From Arsukibacterium indicum (lineage in GTDB: Bacteria > Pseudomonadota > Gammaproteobacteria > Enterobacterales > Alteromonadaceae), in the NCBI RefSeq assembly GCF_019100565.1, contig NZ_JAHRID010000001.1:310001-374000 (forward strand): a DNA stretch of 64,000 nucleotides, given 5' to 3'. The notes under the pieces are model-generated. The model was not told the DNA's origin, did not search any database, and saw only the letters and a program-made list of their open reading frames with translations. A program made the position numbers and the translations under genes. This document shows, in pieces, positions 17,759 to 28,000 of the stretch. Every line of letters starts with the position of its first letter. The first letter of the stretch is position 1.

Positions 17759-19294
17759 ATGGCTGATAACTCAGACGCTTATCCCCATTTTTGGGCCATT
17801 CTAGACCGGCTGCCAGTGGCGCTTTTATATAAAGAAAGCGCTAAAGCGGATATTTTTGCCAATGAAACAGCACGCACCCTGCTGGGGCTGAATCAAACAG
17901 AAAAACCATTAAGCCTGCCACAGCTGTCTGACATTCGTCTGCTGGATAACCAGCAGCAGCGTATAAGCCTGGTAAATAATCCATTGTTGCTGGCATTAAG
18001 TGGTACCGAATTATGTCAGGACGTACTACTTGATATCAAAGGCTCCATCATTTCTTTTACCCTGCGCAGCCAGCTGACAAAACTGCAGTTCAGCATAGGT
18101 AACACCATTATCGTCACGCTGTGCCCGCAACAAAGCCGCAGCGCTGCTGCAGCAAGTAGCCTCATTCCTGATAAACCGGCACCGGATATTGCGGAGCTGG
18201 AAGAGGCATTGGCCTTTGATAAATTAATGTCACTGATTTCCACTGAGCTTATTAATGTCAGCAGTGAGGCATTGGATCAACATGTTGAAGATGCACTGGC
18301 TGCATTAGGCGAGTTCTGCCACGCGGATCGTAGCTACATTTTTCAGTTTACTGACGATCTCAGTGAAATGAGTAATACTCATGAATGGGTACGCGAAGGT
18401 GTGGTGCCACATAAAGAAAACCTGCAACACATACCTGAACCTGCGTTACCGTATTTTTTTGAAAAAATTCAGCGGGATCATATTTTTGCTGTGGCCGATG
18501 TCAGCAAGTTACCCGCTGAGGCCAGCGCCGAGCAACAGGAATTTAATAACGAAGATATTCGGTCTGTACTATGTATAGCGATGCTTGCCGGCCAAAAACT
18601 TATTGGCTTTGTTGGCTGCGATATGGTTGCTCGGCAACGCAACTGGACCAGTAACGACTTACGCCGGATTAAGCTGGTTGGCGAAATGATAGCTAACAGC
18701 ATGCAGAACGTTAATTACAGGGTATCGTTGCAGCAAATGCAGCAGGAACTACTGGCGGCCAATCAGGAGCTGCAGAAGCAAGCCAATCAGGATGGACTAA
18801 CCGGCCTGGCAAACCGCCGGCATTTCGATGAAAAGCTGCTGGAAGAATTACAACGCAGCGCCCGCAGCGAGTCACCGCTTAGCTTAATTTTGCTGGATAT
18901 AGACTTGTTTAAACCCTTTAATGACCATTATGGCCATCAGGCTGGCGACGATGCCTTACAAAAAGTCGCCAGTGCGCTTAGCAAAGAAGCCCGCCGCCAG
19001 GGCGAAGTGGCAGCCCGTTATGGCGGTGAAGAGTTTGCGCTGATATTACCGTCAACCGATGAAAAAGCCTGCAGAGAAGTTGCCGTTCGGGTGCAGCAAC
19101 ACATTAAAAAGCTGAATATTCGTCATTGTCAGTCTGATGTTGCCAGCAATCTGACCGCCAGTATGGGCTGCTACAGCGTTATAGCCGATAAGCATACCAC
19201 AGCAGCACAGATGCTGGCCCGGGCCGACGCAGCGCTGTATAAAGCAAAAGCAGCCGGGCGCAATAGGGTTGTTAGCGCCAGCGAAGCACCGTAG
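17759..19294 (+). CDS. Diguanylate cyclase with PAS-like and GAF sensor domains
   Basis: A 511-residue soluble protein: a PAS-like region (~8-125), a GAF domain (~165-320), a coiled linker (~322-345) and a GGDEF domain (~346-505). The active site is GGEEF at residue 422, with the usual DGLTGLANRRHFDE start and LLDIDLFKPFNDHYGH metal motif. The inhibitory I-site position, five residues before GGEEF, reads RQGE rather than RxxD, so product inhibition may be weak. It makes c-di-GMP, which typically turns on exopolysaccharide synthesis; the gene is convergent with the yjb exopolysaccharide operon. Confidence 0.93.
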   Translation: MADNSDAYPHFWAILDRLPVALLYKESAKADIFANETARTLLGLNQTEKPLSLPQLSDIRLLDNQQQRISLVNNPLLLALSGTELCQDVLLDIKGSIISFTLRSQLTKLQFSIGNTIIVTLCPQQSRSAAAASSLIPDKPAPDIAELEEALAFDKLMSLISTELINVSSEALDQHVEDALAALGEFCHADRSYIFQFTDDLSEMSNTHEWVREGVVPHKENLQHIPEPALPYFFEKIQRDHIFAVADVSKLPAEASAEQQEFNNEDIRSVLCIAMLAGQKLIGFVGCDMVARQRNWTSNDLRRIKLVGEMIANSMQNVNYRVSLQQMQQELLAANQELQKQANQDGLTGLANRRHFDEKLLEELQRSARSESPLSLILLDIDLFKPFNDHYGHQAGDDALQKVASALSKEARRQGEVAARYGGEEFALILPSTDEKACREVAVRVQQHIKKLNIRHCQSDVASNLTASMGCYSVIADKHTTAAQMLARADAALYKAKAAGRNRVVSASEAP

Positions 19295-19347
19295 CAGGTA
19301 ATATCGTATTCATTAACCGCTACGGTCAGGCGCAAATCATTAGCTAT

Positions 19348-21459
19348 TTAATCCTGAAACGGTGACCGTGCTTCGGTTGAATTATATAGCAGATTTGGCC
19401 GGTTCAATGCCTGGCCACCGTCACGGGAAATTGGGATCCAGGGTAATTTACCCCGACCAATCGCCGGTTTTAGCGAGAATAAATCAAAGGGTATCGAAAC
19501 ATAGAACCCTTTGGTAAAACTGCCTTCACCATAATCGGAAGATGATGCATCAGTAAAGGCAGCATAGGCGCCAACCACTATTCCACTGTCAAAGCGCTTG
19601 GCAAAATCAATATTTACACCGATGTCTTTGGCCAGAAACCGGCCAACGTTAAAGGTTAGCAAGGTATCTTCCAGAAACTCCGGTTGCCAGTAAATATTGG
19701 CATGACCGGTCAATACCTTATAATCAAAAAAGTCGTAGTCATTCTCATATGAGCGCTGTTGCACGTAGTTGATATCAAAGCCAAATGCCAGATTAGAGTC
19801 AACCGGCCGGTAGAGCAATTCGCCACCAACACCACCAAACATGGTTTCCAGATAGCCACCATAGATTTGACCATAAACATTTGGAGCTATCCGATCTTGC
19901 CAGTGGCCAAACAGGTTTTCCAACTGCACCCTATTGCGTGTTACATACTCGCGCACGTACGTCCGCACACGAGGTAAGGCCGTATCAAAGGCATCAACTT
20001 TAAAATTAAATTTATCAAAGTTTTCAAACAGCGTAACTTTAGCAGCCCCCTGCATTGACGTAGTACGATTAAAATTGTAGCCAGCAGTAAGTATTACTCC
20101 GGCCTGATACATATAGAATGATTCCGGACTACCAAAGGTCTGGATCCAGAAAGTTTCCATACCGGTGCCAAACCCTGAAACCTTACCCGGGTTATAATCG
20201 CTTAGCGTTTCAGCGGCCGGGTCGCGGCGCAAATAAGTCGAGCGTATGTCATACTCAAACCCCTGATAGCTTGCATTTTCAATAAACGATGACGCATCAA
20301 TTACTGTCTCCACCATTGGTATCTGCCCGCTGAAATTGACTATCCGGTAACGCTTGATGGATGCAGGTAACACTGAGGCCAGAATCCGTCCCATCCGCTC
20401 ATTAGCAACTTCATAATCGCGGTAGGCGTACTGATTGCCGAAAAGAACTATTTCATCCTCAGTGATCTTTGAACGACGCACCATGAAACCAGCTTCATGA
20501 AATAAGTCCTGAACCAGCTTTGCCCTGTTCACCTCATCAAACTCAAAAGTATTAGGTTCAGCGCTAACAGGGCGTGGCGGCTGTTCAATTTTAATCTGGC
20601 GGATATCATGCATATTCAACGCATAACTAACCCCAAAACCTACTGTATTGCCACGTTGATAACTCAGATTAAAGTCTGCATTACCCCAGTTATATACCGC
20701 GCCAATGTTCCAACGGCTGTCCTGGACTAACGCCCCGGCTCTATCCTGCGAATAATCATTACCTTCATACTCAAGTTTTATTTTCAGCGGCTGCCAGGGA
20801 GTCTGGTATTCTAATCCGCCAAATAATGAGGCTGGGCCTTTAAAAAAACGTTGGTAATCAATCATACCGCCCAAGCCACTAAAACCACCGGGCCGGTTGC
20901 AAAAACTGTCTCGAAGCTCACAGAATGGGTTAACTGTGTTGCCTGCAGTACCTAAATAGCCCCAGCCCATGCCAAGATGAAAATCGAGATCGCCCCAGCG
21001 CTTACTCAGCGCAACATATTCACTGGTAAAAAATCCGGTGCCGCCAAAATCATTAAAGCCAATTGCCAACTGAGGCAGGTAGCGGCTCTCTTCCAATAAA
21101 CGGAATTTAACATCGATACCTTTGTCTTTAAGCGTCTGATCGCCGCTAAAGCCCGGCGAATCACTATAGAGCCGGGTTCTGACATCGGTATAGCGAACGG
21201 TAGACTCCAGCCACGGGTAAAGCTGAATACTGACCGACCAGAAGCGGTACTCTTCATTGTCGGTGTAATTCATTGACAGATTACCCGCTGGGGCCATTCT
21301 GGCAGTCGGCGTCTGCAACAAGCCTGTGCCGCCCCTTACTGCCTGCGAGTATCCGGCTGGCTGCTGTTGAAATGTAGTACTGGCGGTTGCACTCGAGGTC
21401 AGCAATACCAGTAGCACGGTTGCAGCACGTTGAAACAGATTATCCAAAACACACTTCAT
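19348..21459 (-). CDS. yjbH: Exopolysaccharide export outer-membrane protein YjbH/GfcD-like
   Basis: A 703-residue exported protein with signal peptide ending near residue 26 (SATA-ST). The start of the mature chain (GGTGLLQTPTARMAPAGNLSMNY) and the rest, rich in amphipathic beta strands and aromatic girdle residues, match the YjbH/GfcD family of large outer-membrane beta-barrels. The YjbEFGH and GfcABCDE systems are needed for export or assembly of exopolysaccharide or group 4 capsule. It is the last gene of the operon and overlaps the previous gene by one base. Confidence 0.88.
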   Translation of the reverse strand: MKCVLDNLFQRAATVLLVLLTSSATASTTFQQQPAGYSQAVRGGTGLLQTPTARMAPAGNLSMNYTDNEEYRFWSVSIQLYPWLESTVRYTDVRTRLYSDSPGFSGDQTLKDKGIDVKFRLLEESRYLPQLAIGFNDFGGTGFFTSEYVALSKRWGDLDFHLGMGWGYLGTAGNTVNPFCELRDSFCNRPGGFSGLGGMIDYQRFFKGPASLFGGLEYQTPWQPLKIKLEYEGNDYSQDRAGALVQDSRWNIGAVYNWGNADFNLSYQRGNTVGFGVSYALNMHDIRQIKIEQPPRPVSAEPNTFEFDEVNRAKLVQDLFHEAGFMVRRSKITEDEIVLFGNQYAYRDYEVANERMGRILASVLPASIKRYRIVNFSGQIPMVETVIDASSFIENASYQGFEYDIRSTYLRRDPAAETLSDYNPGKVSGFGTGMETFWIQTFGSPESFYMYQAGVILTAGYNFNRTTSMQGAAKVTLFENFDKFNFKVDAFDTALPRVRTYVREYVTRNRVQLENLFGHWQDRIAPNVYGQIYGGYLETMFGGVGGELLYRPVDSNLAFGFDINYVQQRSYENDYDFFDYKVLTGHANIYWQPEFLEDTLLTFNVGRFLAKDIGVNIDFAKRFDSGIVVGAYAAFTDASSSDYGEGSFTKGFYVSIPFDLFSLKPAIGRGKLPWIPISRDGGQALNRPNLLYNSTEARSPFQD

Positions 21460-22214
21460 TAAAGCACCCTGTGTCTGGCAAGCTCGATTACTGCCTGATT
21501 AATTTCAACAAACTCATCACCAAAAAAACGGGTATCAAAGGGCACAAATAATTGCGCGCCGGGCATCAACTCAAGATGTTGCTGATTCCAGCTGGCTATT
21601 CCTGCTTTTATCACCTCACCATCAGGTTGCAATACAAATAACCAGTCATAGTTGCTGCCAGCTAACCGCCGCAGCTGCCCGGCATAGATCGAAACTGACG
21701 CATTACCATAGTGGGTAATCCGCTCAGCCCGGGCTAAGCCAAACACCGTTATATGTGGCGGTCTTTCTGTTAAGCTCAGTAAATACTGACCGGGCTCAAA
21801 CAGAGGATTAGCTGCTGGCTTTAAGCGGGCAAGATCATAATCGATTGCTATCATTATCCGCTCTGCAAGTTGCCACTGCTGCAGCTGAAACGTGAGCTGC
21901 TCGATGGTATTCTGATAATGGCTATCCTGTTGCCATTTGCCTTTTAACGCAGCCAGGCGTTGAATGATCTGCTCGCGCAACTGCTCCGCTCTCATCGTGT
22001 CCAGCCGGTACAGTCTGCTTGCCGGCCAGAACCAATCGTCTGTAAATGCCACAGGCTGTAACACCTCCGCCAGCCGCGGTGGCTTTTGATACAGATAGCT
22101 CTGGCCTTTTATCTGCACGCTAACTACCGCCTCAGCAGCACAAAGCTTAATGCTGAATCCCAAAACGCTTATCAGTAACAAAACTAATCCACCACGCATG
22201 CAGGCCGCAATCAT
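21459..22214 (-). CDS. yjbG: Capsule biosynthesis periplasmic protein YjbG/GfcC-like
   Basis: A 251-residue exported protein; the signal peptide includes GLVLLLISVLGFSIKLCAA. The GfcC family arrangement is seen: a first beta-grasp (SLBB-like) domain at ~30-100, a helical arm (AEQLREQIIQRLAALKGKWQQDSHY), then a second beta-grasp region with GQYLLSLTERPPHITVFGL and a C-terminal amphipathic helix. GfcC-type proteins act in the periplasm in polysaccharide export. It overlaps yjbF by 4 nt. Confidence 0.85.
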   Translation of the reverse strand: MIAACMRGGLVLLLISVLGFSIKLCAAEAVVSVQIKGQSYLYQKPPRLAEVLQPVAFTDDWFWPASRLYRLDTMRAEQLREQIIQRLAALKGKWQQDSHYQNTIEQLTFQLQQWQLAERIMIAIDYDLARLKPAANPLFEPGQYLLSLTERPPHITVFGLARAERITHYGNASVSIYAGQLRRLAGSNYDWLFVLQPDGEVIKAGIASWNQQHLELMPGAQLFVPFDTRFFGDEFVEINQAVIELARHRVL

Positions 22215-22906
22215 AAACGCCCCTCCTTCAGTGCACGGTTAATCCGACTGATATATGTCATTAGCATTGGCTCTGCTTGGGGAGATAATTGTTGCTGGCT
22301 TTGCAACAGCATGCCGCTGACACTGTCAAACCAATAAGTATTACGCCAGCTTGTTTCTGCGCCGACAAAATTTGCCTGATTTGGATAGTCCAGATACTCT
22401 TCATACACCAGCGTACTGATGGTCTTGCCAAAATATTGTAAATCCTGCTGACCAACTGCTTTAAACTCCGAGCGGATTTGATAACCATATTCGCCCTGCC
22501 GCCAATCGGCCAGCCGCAACCAATCGGCCCGAAATAGCTCTGCCGGCAACCGCTTTAACGGATCGGCCCCCCGGTTAGTCAGATTCAGCAGGTCATTTTG
22601 CAGGCCAGCAGTGCGAACAACCCGTCCCTGCTCGATAACCATAACCACCTGATCAGCTGAAATCCACTTCTGCTGTCCCTGTTCAATAAAAGCCAGCGCC
22701 AGCACAACCTGTGGCCGCTCACCATGGCTTAGATACAATAAATCTGAGCTGGCAGCATTAACTTGATCCAGTGTTAGTTGGGCGCCAACCTGCGGGCTAA
22801 ATGCATAACTTAGGGTATCAATATACGCCCGGTAAGTACCGGCACAGCCCGTTAACAGAATTACACTCAGTACTAGAATAAAATTGCGTATCACGTAAAA
22901 ATTCAT
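22211..22906 (-). CDS. yjbF: Outer-membrane lipoprotein YjbF/GfcB-like
   Basis: A 231-residue lipoprotein: signal peptide with lipobox LLTGC (Cys near residue 21), then a YjbF/GfcB domain with sequence such as LSYAFSP, YLSHGERPQVVLALAFIEQGQQKWISAD and NTYWFDSVSGMLLQSQQ. It is separated from yjbE by a transcription terminator, and is coupled to yjbG. Function is inferred from the yjb/gfc operons of Enterobacteria and Vibrio. Confidence 0.86.
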   Translation of the reverse strand: MNFYVIRNFILVLSVILLTGCAGTYRAYIDTLSYAFSPQVGAQLTLDQVNAASSDLLYLSHGERPQVVLALAFIEQGQQKWISADQVVMVIEQGRVVRTAGLQNDLLNLTNRGADPLKRLPAELFRADWLRLADWRQGEYGYQIRSEFKAVGQQDLQYFGKTISTLVYEEYLDYPNQANFVGAETSWRNTYWFDSVSGMLLQSQQQLSPQAEPMLMTYISRINRALKEGRL

Positions 22907-22988
22907 CTGCTTGAAATTCCGCTAAGCATACCGACTAACATCAATAAAATCGCCTGTTTACCTGCATTATTACAATAAAATTTGCAAT

Positions 22989-23011
22989 AAAAAAGCCGCC
23001 TGCTGGCGGCC
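22989..23011 (-). terminator. Intrinsic terminator between yjbE and yjbF
   Basis: On the minus strand a 6-bp GC stem (GCCGCC / GGCGGC, plus-strand arms 22995-23000 and 23005-23010) with a 4-nt loop is followed by six T residues. It lies 19 nt after the yjbE stop and before yjbF, so most transcripts should end after yjbE, with read-through needed for yjbFGH. Confidence 0.85.
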
Positions 23012-23029
23012 TTTTCACAGACTTACTAT

Positions 23030-23407
23030 TTACTGAGCTGAGGGCGCGTAAGTAAACGTCACAGGCACAGCAATAGTGGTGGTGTTAGTACCAGTACCAG
23101 TGCCGGTAACAGTTACAGTAGTAGTGGTACCAATACACTCGCCATCTACCAATGGATCGTCACCTTCACAGCTCAGTGGTGGTGGCGGTGGTGGTGGTGG
23201 TGGTTGGATTGGTAACGAAGTACCACTGTTATTAGAAATAATAGCAGCGGCAACGGCCACTCCAACAGCACCAGCAGCGATTGTCTCAACAGCAACACCA
23301 CCAATGGTGTTACCAGTTGCGTTGGCACCACCGGCCTGGTCTTGCGCTACAACTGCAGTGGCATTAAACGCCAAGGCCACAGCAGCGGCAACAACTAATT
23401 TTTTCAT
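23030..23407 (-). CDS. yjbE: Small exported Thr/Gly-rich protein YjbE/GfcA-like with polyproline tract
   Basis: Start at the ATG at 23407 (MKKLVVAAAVALAFNATAVVAQ); 125 residues. A signal peptide ends around AVVA-QD. The mature part has an Ala/Val hydrophobic segment (VETIAAGAVGVAVAAAIIS), a run of nine prolines encoded by a GGT-type repeat on the opposite strand, a small Cys loop (CEGDDPLVDGEC) and a Thr/Gly tail. YjbE and GfcA share this small, exported, low-complexity, Thr-rich character and the first place in the operon. The molecular role is unknown. Translation of nine prolines would need EF-P. Confidence 0.72.
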   Translation of the reverse strand: MKKLVVAAAVALAFNATAVVAQDQAGGANATGNTIGGVAVETIAAGAVGVAVAAAIISNNSGTSLPIQPPPPPPPPPLSCEGDDPLVDGECIGTTTTVTVTGTGTGTNTTTIAVPVTFTYAPSAQ

Positions 23408-23501
23408 AGTCAGTCCCTCAATTAACAAAATAAAATTCCGATATGGCAGCAGCTTAAACTAAAGCCTGACGATACTCAACCGAAATCACCAAAAAAATAC
23501 A

Positions 23502-25478
23502 TTAAGCAATTTGCTTACGAACTAAGCGCGAAGCCTTGTTAGTAGAGGCTACATTATCAAGAGCTACTGCAGCAATCTGACTGGCATTTGCCACATCACA
23601 AGCAGCTCTGACAACTAAATCACTGGTCGCGCAACTATAGTTAAACTCAGTAGGTGCACTTCTGATTAACTCAATAATCTGCTCTACTGCAAACTCCTCA
23701 CACGCCTGATCAAGCCTTGCCAGTAGATGCGCCATTTCCGGCCAGCTTAAAAATACTTCGTCAGCCGCCATAATCCGGCTGTGATCGGTTTGCCGGACAT
23801 TTTTACCAATTAGCAGTTCCTCATACAGCTTCTCACCCGGGCGCAGGCCACTATACTGAATTTCAATATCACCATTGGGGTGGATGTCATCTTTCACCTC
23901 CAGGCCCATCAGGTGAATCATCCGCCTTGCTAAATCTGCTATTTTTACCGGTTCGCCCATATCCAGCACAAAAACATCACCACCTTTGCCCATGGCACCG
24001 GCCTGAATAACCAGCTGCGCAGCTTCCGGTATCGTCATAAAGTAGCGGATAATATCTTTATGGGTTACCGTTAACGGGCCACCCTTACGAATTTGCTCAC
24101 GAAACAGCGGCACTACAGAGCCACTGGAACCGAGCACATTGCCAAAGCGTACCATACAAAACCGGGTTGTATTCTGATGTTCAGCTAATGCCTGTAACAC
24201 CAGTTCAGCCAACCGCTTAGACGCTCCCATCACGTTGGTTGGCCGTACCGCTTTATCAGTTGAAATCAGCACAAAAGTATCAACATTGGCCTTAATCGCC
24301 GCTTCTGCCGTATACCAGGTGCCAAAAACATTGTTACGTACCCCTTCCACCACGTTGTATTCAACTAAAGGCACGTGTTTGTATGCCGCAGCGTGGTATA
24401 CAGTATTCACTGAAAACGTACGCATAACCGTTTCCAGCCGGTTTTGCCGCTGCACAGTACCCATAACAGGAACCAGCTCTACCTCCAGCTCATCACGACT
24501 TATCAGCGACGTCAGCTCCTGCTCAATGTTATACAAAGCAAACTCAGATAACTCAAATAACACCAGCATTTTAGGCTCATAGCGGATTATCTGCCGGCAA
24601 AGCTCAGAGCCAATAGAACCGCCGGCTCCGGTGACCATCACCACTTTGTCTTTAATGTCAGCGTTCATTAATTTGCTTTTTGGTGCAACAGAGTCCCGAC
24701 CAAGTAAATCTTCTATCTTCACATCCTGCAGCTCATCAATCCGCATTGTGCCATCAACCAAATCGCTCATACCAGGGATCGACTGCACCGGAATTGGCAA
24801 CTCGTCTAATGCATCAAGCACCTCACGCCGCCGTGCCCGGCTGGCAGATGGCAATGCCAGTAAAACCCTGCTGATATTTTTACTTTTTATTAAAGCAGTA
24901 ATCTGAGATGGTGAGCCAACCGGGATACCGAGAATAGTCGAACGCTGCAACGTTGTATCATCATCGATAAACATCACCGGATGAAATTGCTCGCCATTTA
25001 ACAAGGCATGTGCTAACTGACGTCCAGAAGAACCGGCACCGTAGATAAGCACCCTGGTTTTATGATTATTATTACGCTGAACCAAAAACATTCTGGCAAG
25101 CAGCCTTACCCCACCAGAACTAACCAAAGCAAGCATCGCATAGACAAATATCAGATTGCCTTTATCTTCAACCCCCAGCACTGCGAAAGCCAGCGCCAGC
25201 ACAAAAGCACTGGAGACGATACCGGTAAGTACTGCGCCTAAGGCGTGCTGGCCAATATAACGAATTACCGCCCGATACAGGCCAAGCTTAATAAAAATAA
25301 ATAAGGTCACCGGCAGGGCGACGGCAAATGACAGAGCTATATCAGCAACACTGCTTACACTGCCATTCTGGGTAAGAAAAAATGCAGCTACTAAAGCCAG
25401 AACCAGGAAACAAATATCGACACAAACAGAAATCAGTCGTTTTACAGAGCGAGGTAGCGCAAGTAACCATGCTAGCAT
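23502..25478 (-). CDS. Membrane nucleotide-sugar 4,6-dehydratase, WbpM/PglF/CapD family
   Basis: A 658-residue protein with four N-terminal transmembrane helices (~15-125), a first Rossmann-like domain (LIYGAGSSGRQL, ~142-235) and a catalytic extended-SDR domain beginning with GAGGSIGS at 284-291. The active-site triad has STDKAVRP and Met in place of Tyr (NVMGASKR), as in WbpM, PglF and FlaA1. These enzymes convert UDP-GlcNAc to UDP-2-acetamido-2,6-dideoxy-4-hexulose, the precursor of QuiNAc, FucNAc or bacillosamine. A WbpV-like 4-reductase lies 27 kb away at 52082-53044. It is near galU and ugd rather than in the main glycan cluster. Confidence 0.92.
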   Translation of the reverse strand: MLAWLLALPRSVKRLISVCVDICFLVLALVAAFFLTQNGSVSSVADIALSFAVALPVTLFIFIKLGLYRAVIRYIGQHALGAVLTGIVSSAFVLALAFAVLGVEDKGNLIFVYAMLALVSSGGVRLLARMFLVQRNNNHKTRVLIYGAGSSGRQLAHALLNGEQFHPVMFIDDDTTLQRSTILGIPVGSPSQITALIKSKNISRVLLALPSASRARRREVLDALDELPIPVQSIPGMSDLVDGTMRIDELQDVKIEDLLGRDSVAPKSKLMNADIKDKVVMVTGAGGSIGSELCRQIIRYEPKMLVLFELSEFALYNIEQELTSLISRDELEVELVPVMGTVQRQNRLETVMRTFSVNTVYHAAAYKHVPLVEYNVVEGVRNNVFGTWYTAEAAIKANVDTFVLISTDKAVRPTNVMGASKRLAELVLQALAEHQNTTRFCMVRFGNVLGSSGSVVPLFREQIRKGGPLTVTHKDIIRYFMTIPEAAQLVIQAGAMGKGGDVFVLDMGEPVKIADLARRMIHLMGLEVKDDIHPNGDIEIQYSGLRPGEKLYEELLIGKNVRQTDHSRIMAADEVFLSWPEMAHLLARLDQACEEFAVEQIIELIRSAPTEFNYSCATSDLVVRAACDVANASQIAAVALDNVASTNKASRLVRKQIA

Positions 25479-25583
25479 TTTACACTCCCAACCAAAGGCG
25501 GCACTGCAATTACCCCACCGTAAATAATTAAAATTGAATATAACATTAGCAGCAAATCTCTTTTTGTTACAGGCGGTTTATCA

Positions 25584-26501
25584 TCAACAAATGGGCTCTT
25601 CACCATCCAACACAATTTGTCGCAACCAGCTTTTGAACTCAGAACCAAGGCTGCCATCCCGCATACCATATTCAACAAACGCCTGCATATACCCCAATTT
25701 ATTGCCGCAGTCGTGGCTACGCCCAATAATATGATAAGCGTTTACAGGCTGGGACTTCATCATGATGGCAATTGCATCGGTCAATTGAATTTCGTCACCT
25801 GCACCGGTCGGTGTATAACGTAGTGCCTGCCAGATATCAGGCGTAAACACATACCTGCCCACTACTGCCAGATTTGACGGCGCGTCTTCCCTGGAAGGTT
25901 TTTCAACAATTGCCGTCATATTAATAGACTCACCCGCCTCCATGGTGTGCCCTTCGACATCAGCGACACCATAGCTACTGACACTTTGCATTGGCACCGG
26001 CTCGACCATTACCTGACTGACATTTGTCGCTGCAAACAACTTATTCATTTGCGCCAGATTATCCCGGCTTAAGTCACTTTCATAGCTGTCAATCAACACA
26101 TCTGGCAGCAAAACGGCAAAGGGTACATCACCTATCAATGGCCTGGCACACAGCACAGCATGGCCAAGGCCTTTTGCCTCGCCCTGCCGCACATGCATAA
26201 TTGTTACATCTTTCGGGCATATGCCTTGTACTTCATCAAGCAGCTGACGTTTTACCCGTTTTTCCAGCATTGATTCAAGTTCAAAGCTTTTATCAAAGTG
26301 ATTTTCTATACTGTTTTTGGAGGAATGAGTTACCAGCACAATTTCTTTAATGCCGGCATCTATACACTCCTGCACAACATACTGGATAAGCGGCTTATCA
26401 ACCACCGGTAACATTTCTTTCGGTATTGCCTTAGTAGCAGGCAGCATTCTGGTGCCCAGCCCAGCTACAGGTATTACCGCTTTAGTTACTTTCATTAACA
26501 C
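25584..26501 (-). CDS. galU: UTP-glucose-1-phosphate uridylyltransferase
   Basis: A 305-residue nucleotidyltransferase with the GalU signature [46 protein letters not shown] and [15 protein letters not shown]. It makes UDP-glucose from UTP and glucose-1-phosphate. The in-frame ATG two codons downstream (26495) is an equally possible start. It follows ugd on the same strand, so UDP-glucose and UDP-glucuronate synthesis are linked. Confidence 0.96.
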   Translation of the reverse strand: MLMKVTKAVIPVAGLGTRMLPATKAIPKEMLPVVDKPLIQYVVQECIDAGIKEIVLVTHSSKNSIENHFDKSFELESMLEKRVKRQLLDEVQGICPKDVTIMHVRQGEAKGLGHAVLCARPLIGDVPFAVLLPDVLIDSYESDLSRDNLAQMNKLFAATNVSQVMVEPVPMQSVSSYGVADVEGHTMEAGESINMTAIVEKPSREDAPSNLAVVGRYVFTPDIWQALRYTPTGAGDEIQLTDAIAIMMKSQPVNAYHIIGRSHDCGNKLGYMQAFVEYGMRDGSLGSEFKSWLRQIVLDGEEPIC

Positions 26502-26523
26502 TCCAAACGTAAGTATTGGATGC

Positions 26524-26566
26524 TGAGTTGTATGTTATGAATGTTGAGTTTTGGATTCACAACTCA
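26524..26566. repeat. Imperfectly spaced inverted repeat in the ugd-galU spacer
   Basis: TGAGTTGT (26524-26531) and ACAACTCA (26559-26566) form a perfect 8-bp inverted repeat separated by 27 nt in the 86-nt gap between ugd and galU. It has no T-run and a long loop, so I do not call it a terminator; its role is unknown. Confidence 0.4.
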
Positions 26567-26587
26567 CCACTAACAACTAAACACTAT

Positions 26588-27757
26588 TCAGTCACTTCCA
26601 AATAAATCCCGGGTATAAACTTTTTCAAGCACATCAGCCAATGCTTCACTATGCCGGTTAGCAACAATTACATCAGAAATCTTTTTAAATTCTGTTAAAT
26701 CTTGTATTACCCGGCTGTGGTAAAACTCTGAAGCTTTTAATTCTGGTTCATACACCACCACTTCAATTCCTTTGGCTTTAATCCGCTTCATAATGCCTTG
26801 AATTGCCGATGCCCGGAAATTATCCGACCCGGCTTTCATAACCAGTCGGTATACGCCTACAACTTCAGGTTTGCGTTTTAAAATAGCTTCTGCAATAAAG
26901 TCCTTCCGGGTACGATTTGCTTCAACCACTGCCTGAATCATGTTATTTGGCACATCTTTATAATTGGCCAGTAATTGTTTGGTATCTTTCGGTAAACAAT
27001 AACCACCGTAGCCAAAACTAGGGTTGTTGTAGTGATTGCCAATCCGGGGATCCAGCCCTACCCCCTCAATAATCTGCCGGCTATCTAAACCATGGCTTTC
27101 AGCATAACTGTCTAGTTCATTAAAATAAGCTACCCGCATTGCCAGATAAGTATTAGAAAATAACTTTATGGCTTCCGCTTCAGTACTGTCAGTAAACAGC
27201 ACCGGTATATTCTGTTTTACCGCACCCTGCAGTAACAATCCGGCAAATTGTGCGGCCCGCTCGCTGCGCTCACCAACAATGATCCGGCTTGGATGCAGGT
27301 TATCAAATAACGCCCGGCCCTCGCGCAAAAACTCCGGTGAAAAAATCAGGTTCGCCCCTGCAAACTTACTGCGGGCACTTGCAGTATAACCCACCGGTAC
27401 TGTTGATTTTATTACCATAACCGCTGCAGGGTTTATCGCCATCACATCGGCAATAACTGCTTCTACACTTTTGGTATTAAAATAATTTGTCTCGGGATCA
27501 TAATCAGTAGGCGTAGCTATTATCACAAAATCAGCATCGGCATAGGCCTGTTGTTTATCTAGGGTAGCCGTAAATTGCAGTTGTTTATTGGCCAGAAAAT
27601 CCGAGATTTCTTTATCTTCAATTGGCGATTTTTTAGCATTAAGCAATGCCACTTTTTCAGGCACAATATCAATAGCCGTTACCACATTATGCTGCGCCAG
27701 CAGCATCGCATTAGAAAGACCTACATAGCCGGTGCCGGCAACAGCGATTTTTAACAT
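26588..27757 (-). CDS. ugd: UDP-glucose 6-dehydrogenase
   Basis: Start at the ATG at 27757 ([19 protein letters not shown]), with AAGGA about 10 nt upstream; 389 residues, the size of E. coli Ugd. NAD-binding GxGxx[10 protein letters not shown], the catalytic Cys motif [12 protein letters not shown], and the central [12 protein letters not shown] helix are visible. It oxidises UDP-glucose to UDP-glucuronate, feeding the UDP-GlcA 4-epimerase at 50503. About 240 nt of non-coding sequence upstream (27758-28000) holds no obvious structure and is a likely promoter region. Confidence 0.95.
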   Translation of the reverse strand: MLKIAVAGTGYVGLSNAMLLAQHNVVTAIDIVPEKVALLNAKKSPIEDKEISDFLANKQLQFTATLDKQQAYADADFVIIATPTDYDPETNYFNTKSVEAVIADVMAINPAAVMVIKSTVPVGYTASARSKFAGANLIFSPEFLREGRALFDNLHPSRIIVGERSERAAQFAGLLLQGAVKQNIPVLFTDSTEAEAIKLFSNTYLAMRVAYFNELDSYAESHGLDSRQIIEGVGLDPRIGNHYNNPSFGYGGYCLPKDTKQLLANYKDVPNNMIQAVVEANRTRKDFIAEAILKRKPEVVGVYRLVMKAGSDNFRASAIQGIMKRIKAKGIEVVVYEPELKASEFYHSRVIQDLTEFKKISDVIVANRHSEALADVLEKVYTRDLFGSD

Positions 27758-28000
27758 TGTTATCAATGTCCTTATTCCTATAAGCCACCACACCCTAAGC
27801 CTGGCAGTGGCTGCGAATTCTACATGTACCGAATTAAATTAGCCGACAATAATACCATTTTTACAAATTACAGGAAACGAATTATGCGACCAACATCTCG
27901 CCAGCCTTTGCCATGCTTATAATTTAGGTGTTTTACAGCACTGGCCTGAACTGATGCTTAATCAGAACGGAGTGGCTCAGCGTAGGTTTAAAGCATTATG

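Noticed and set aside
23076-23462. Long plus-strand open frame opposite yjbE
   Set aside because: It is the antisense of the repetitive Gly/Pro and Thr/Val codons of yjbE, has no ribosome site and encodes low-complexity sequence.
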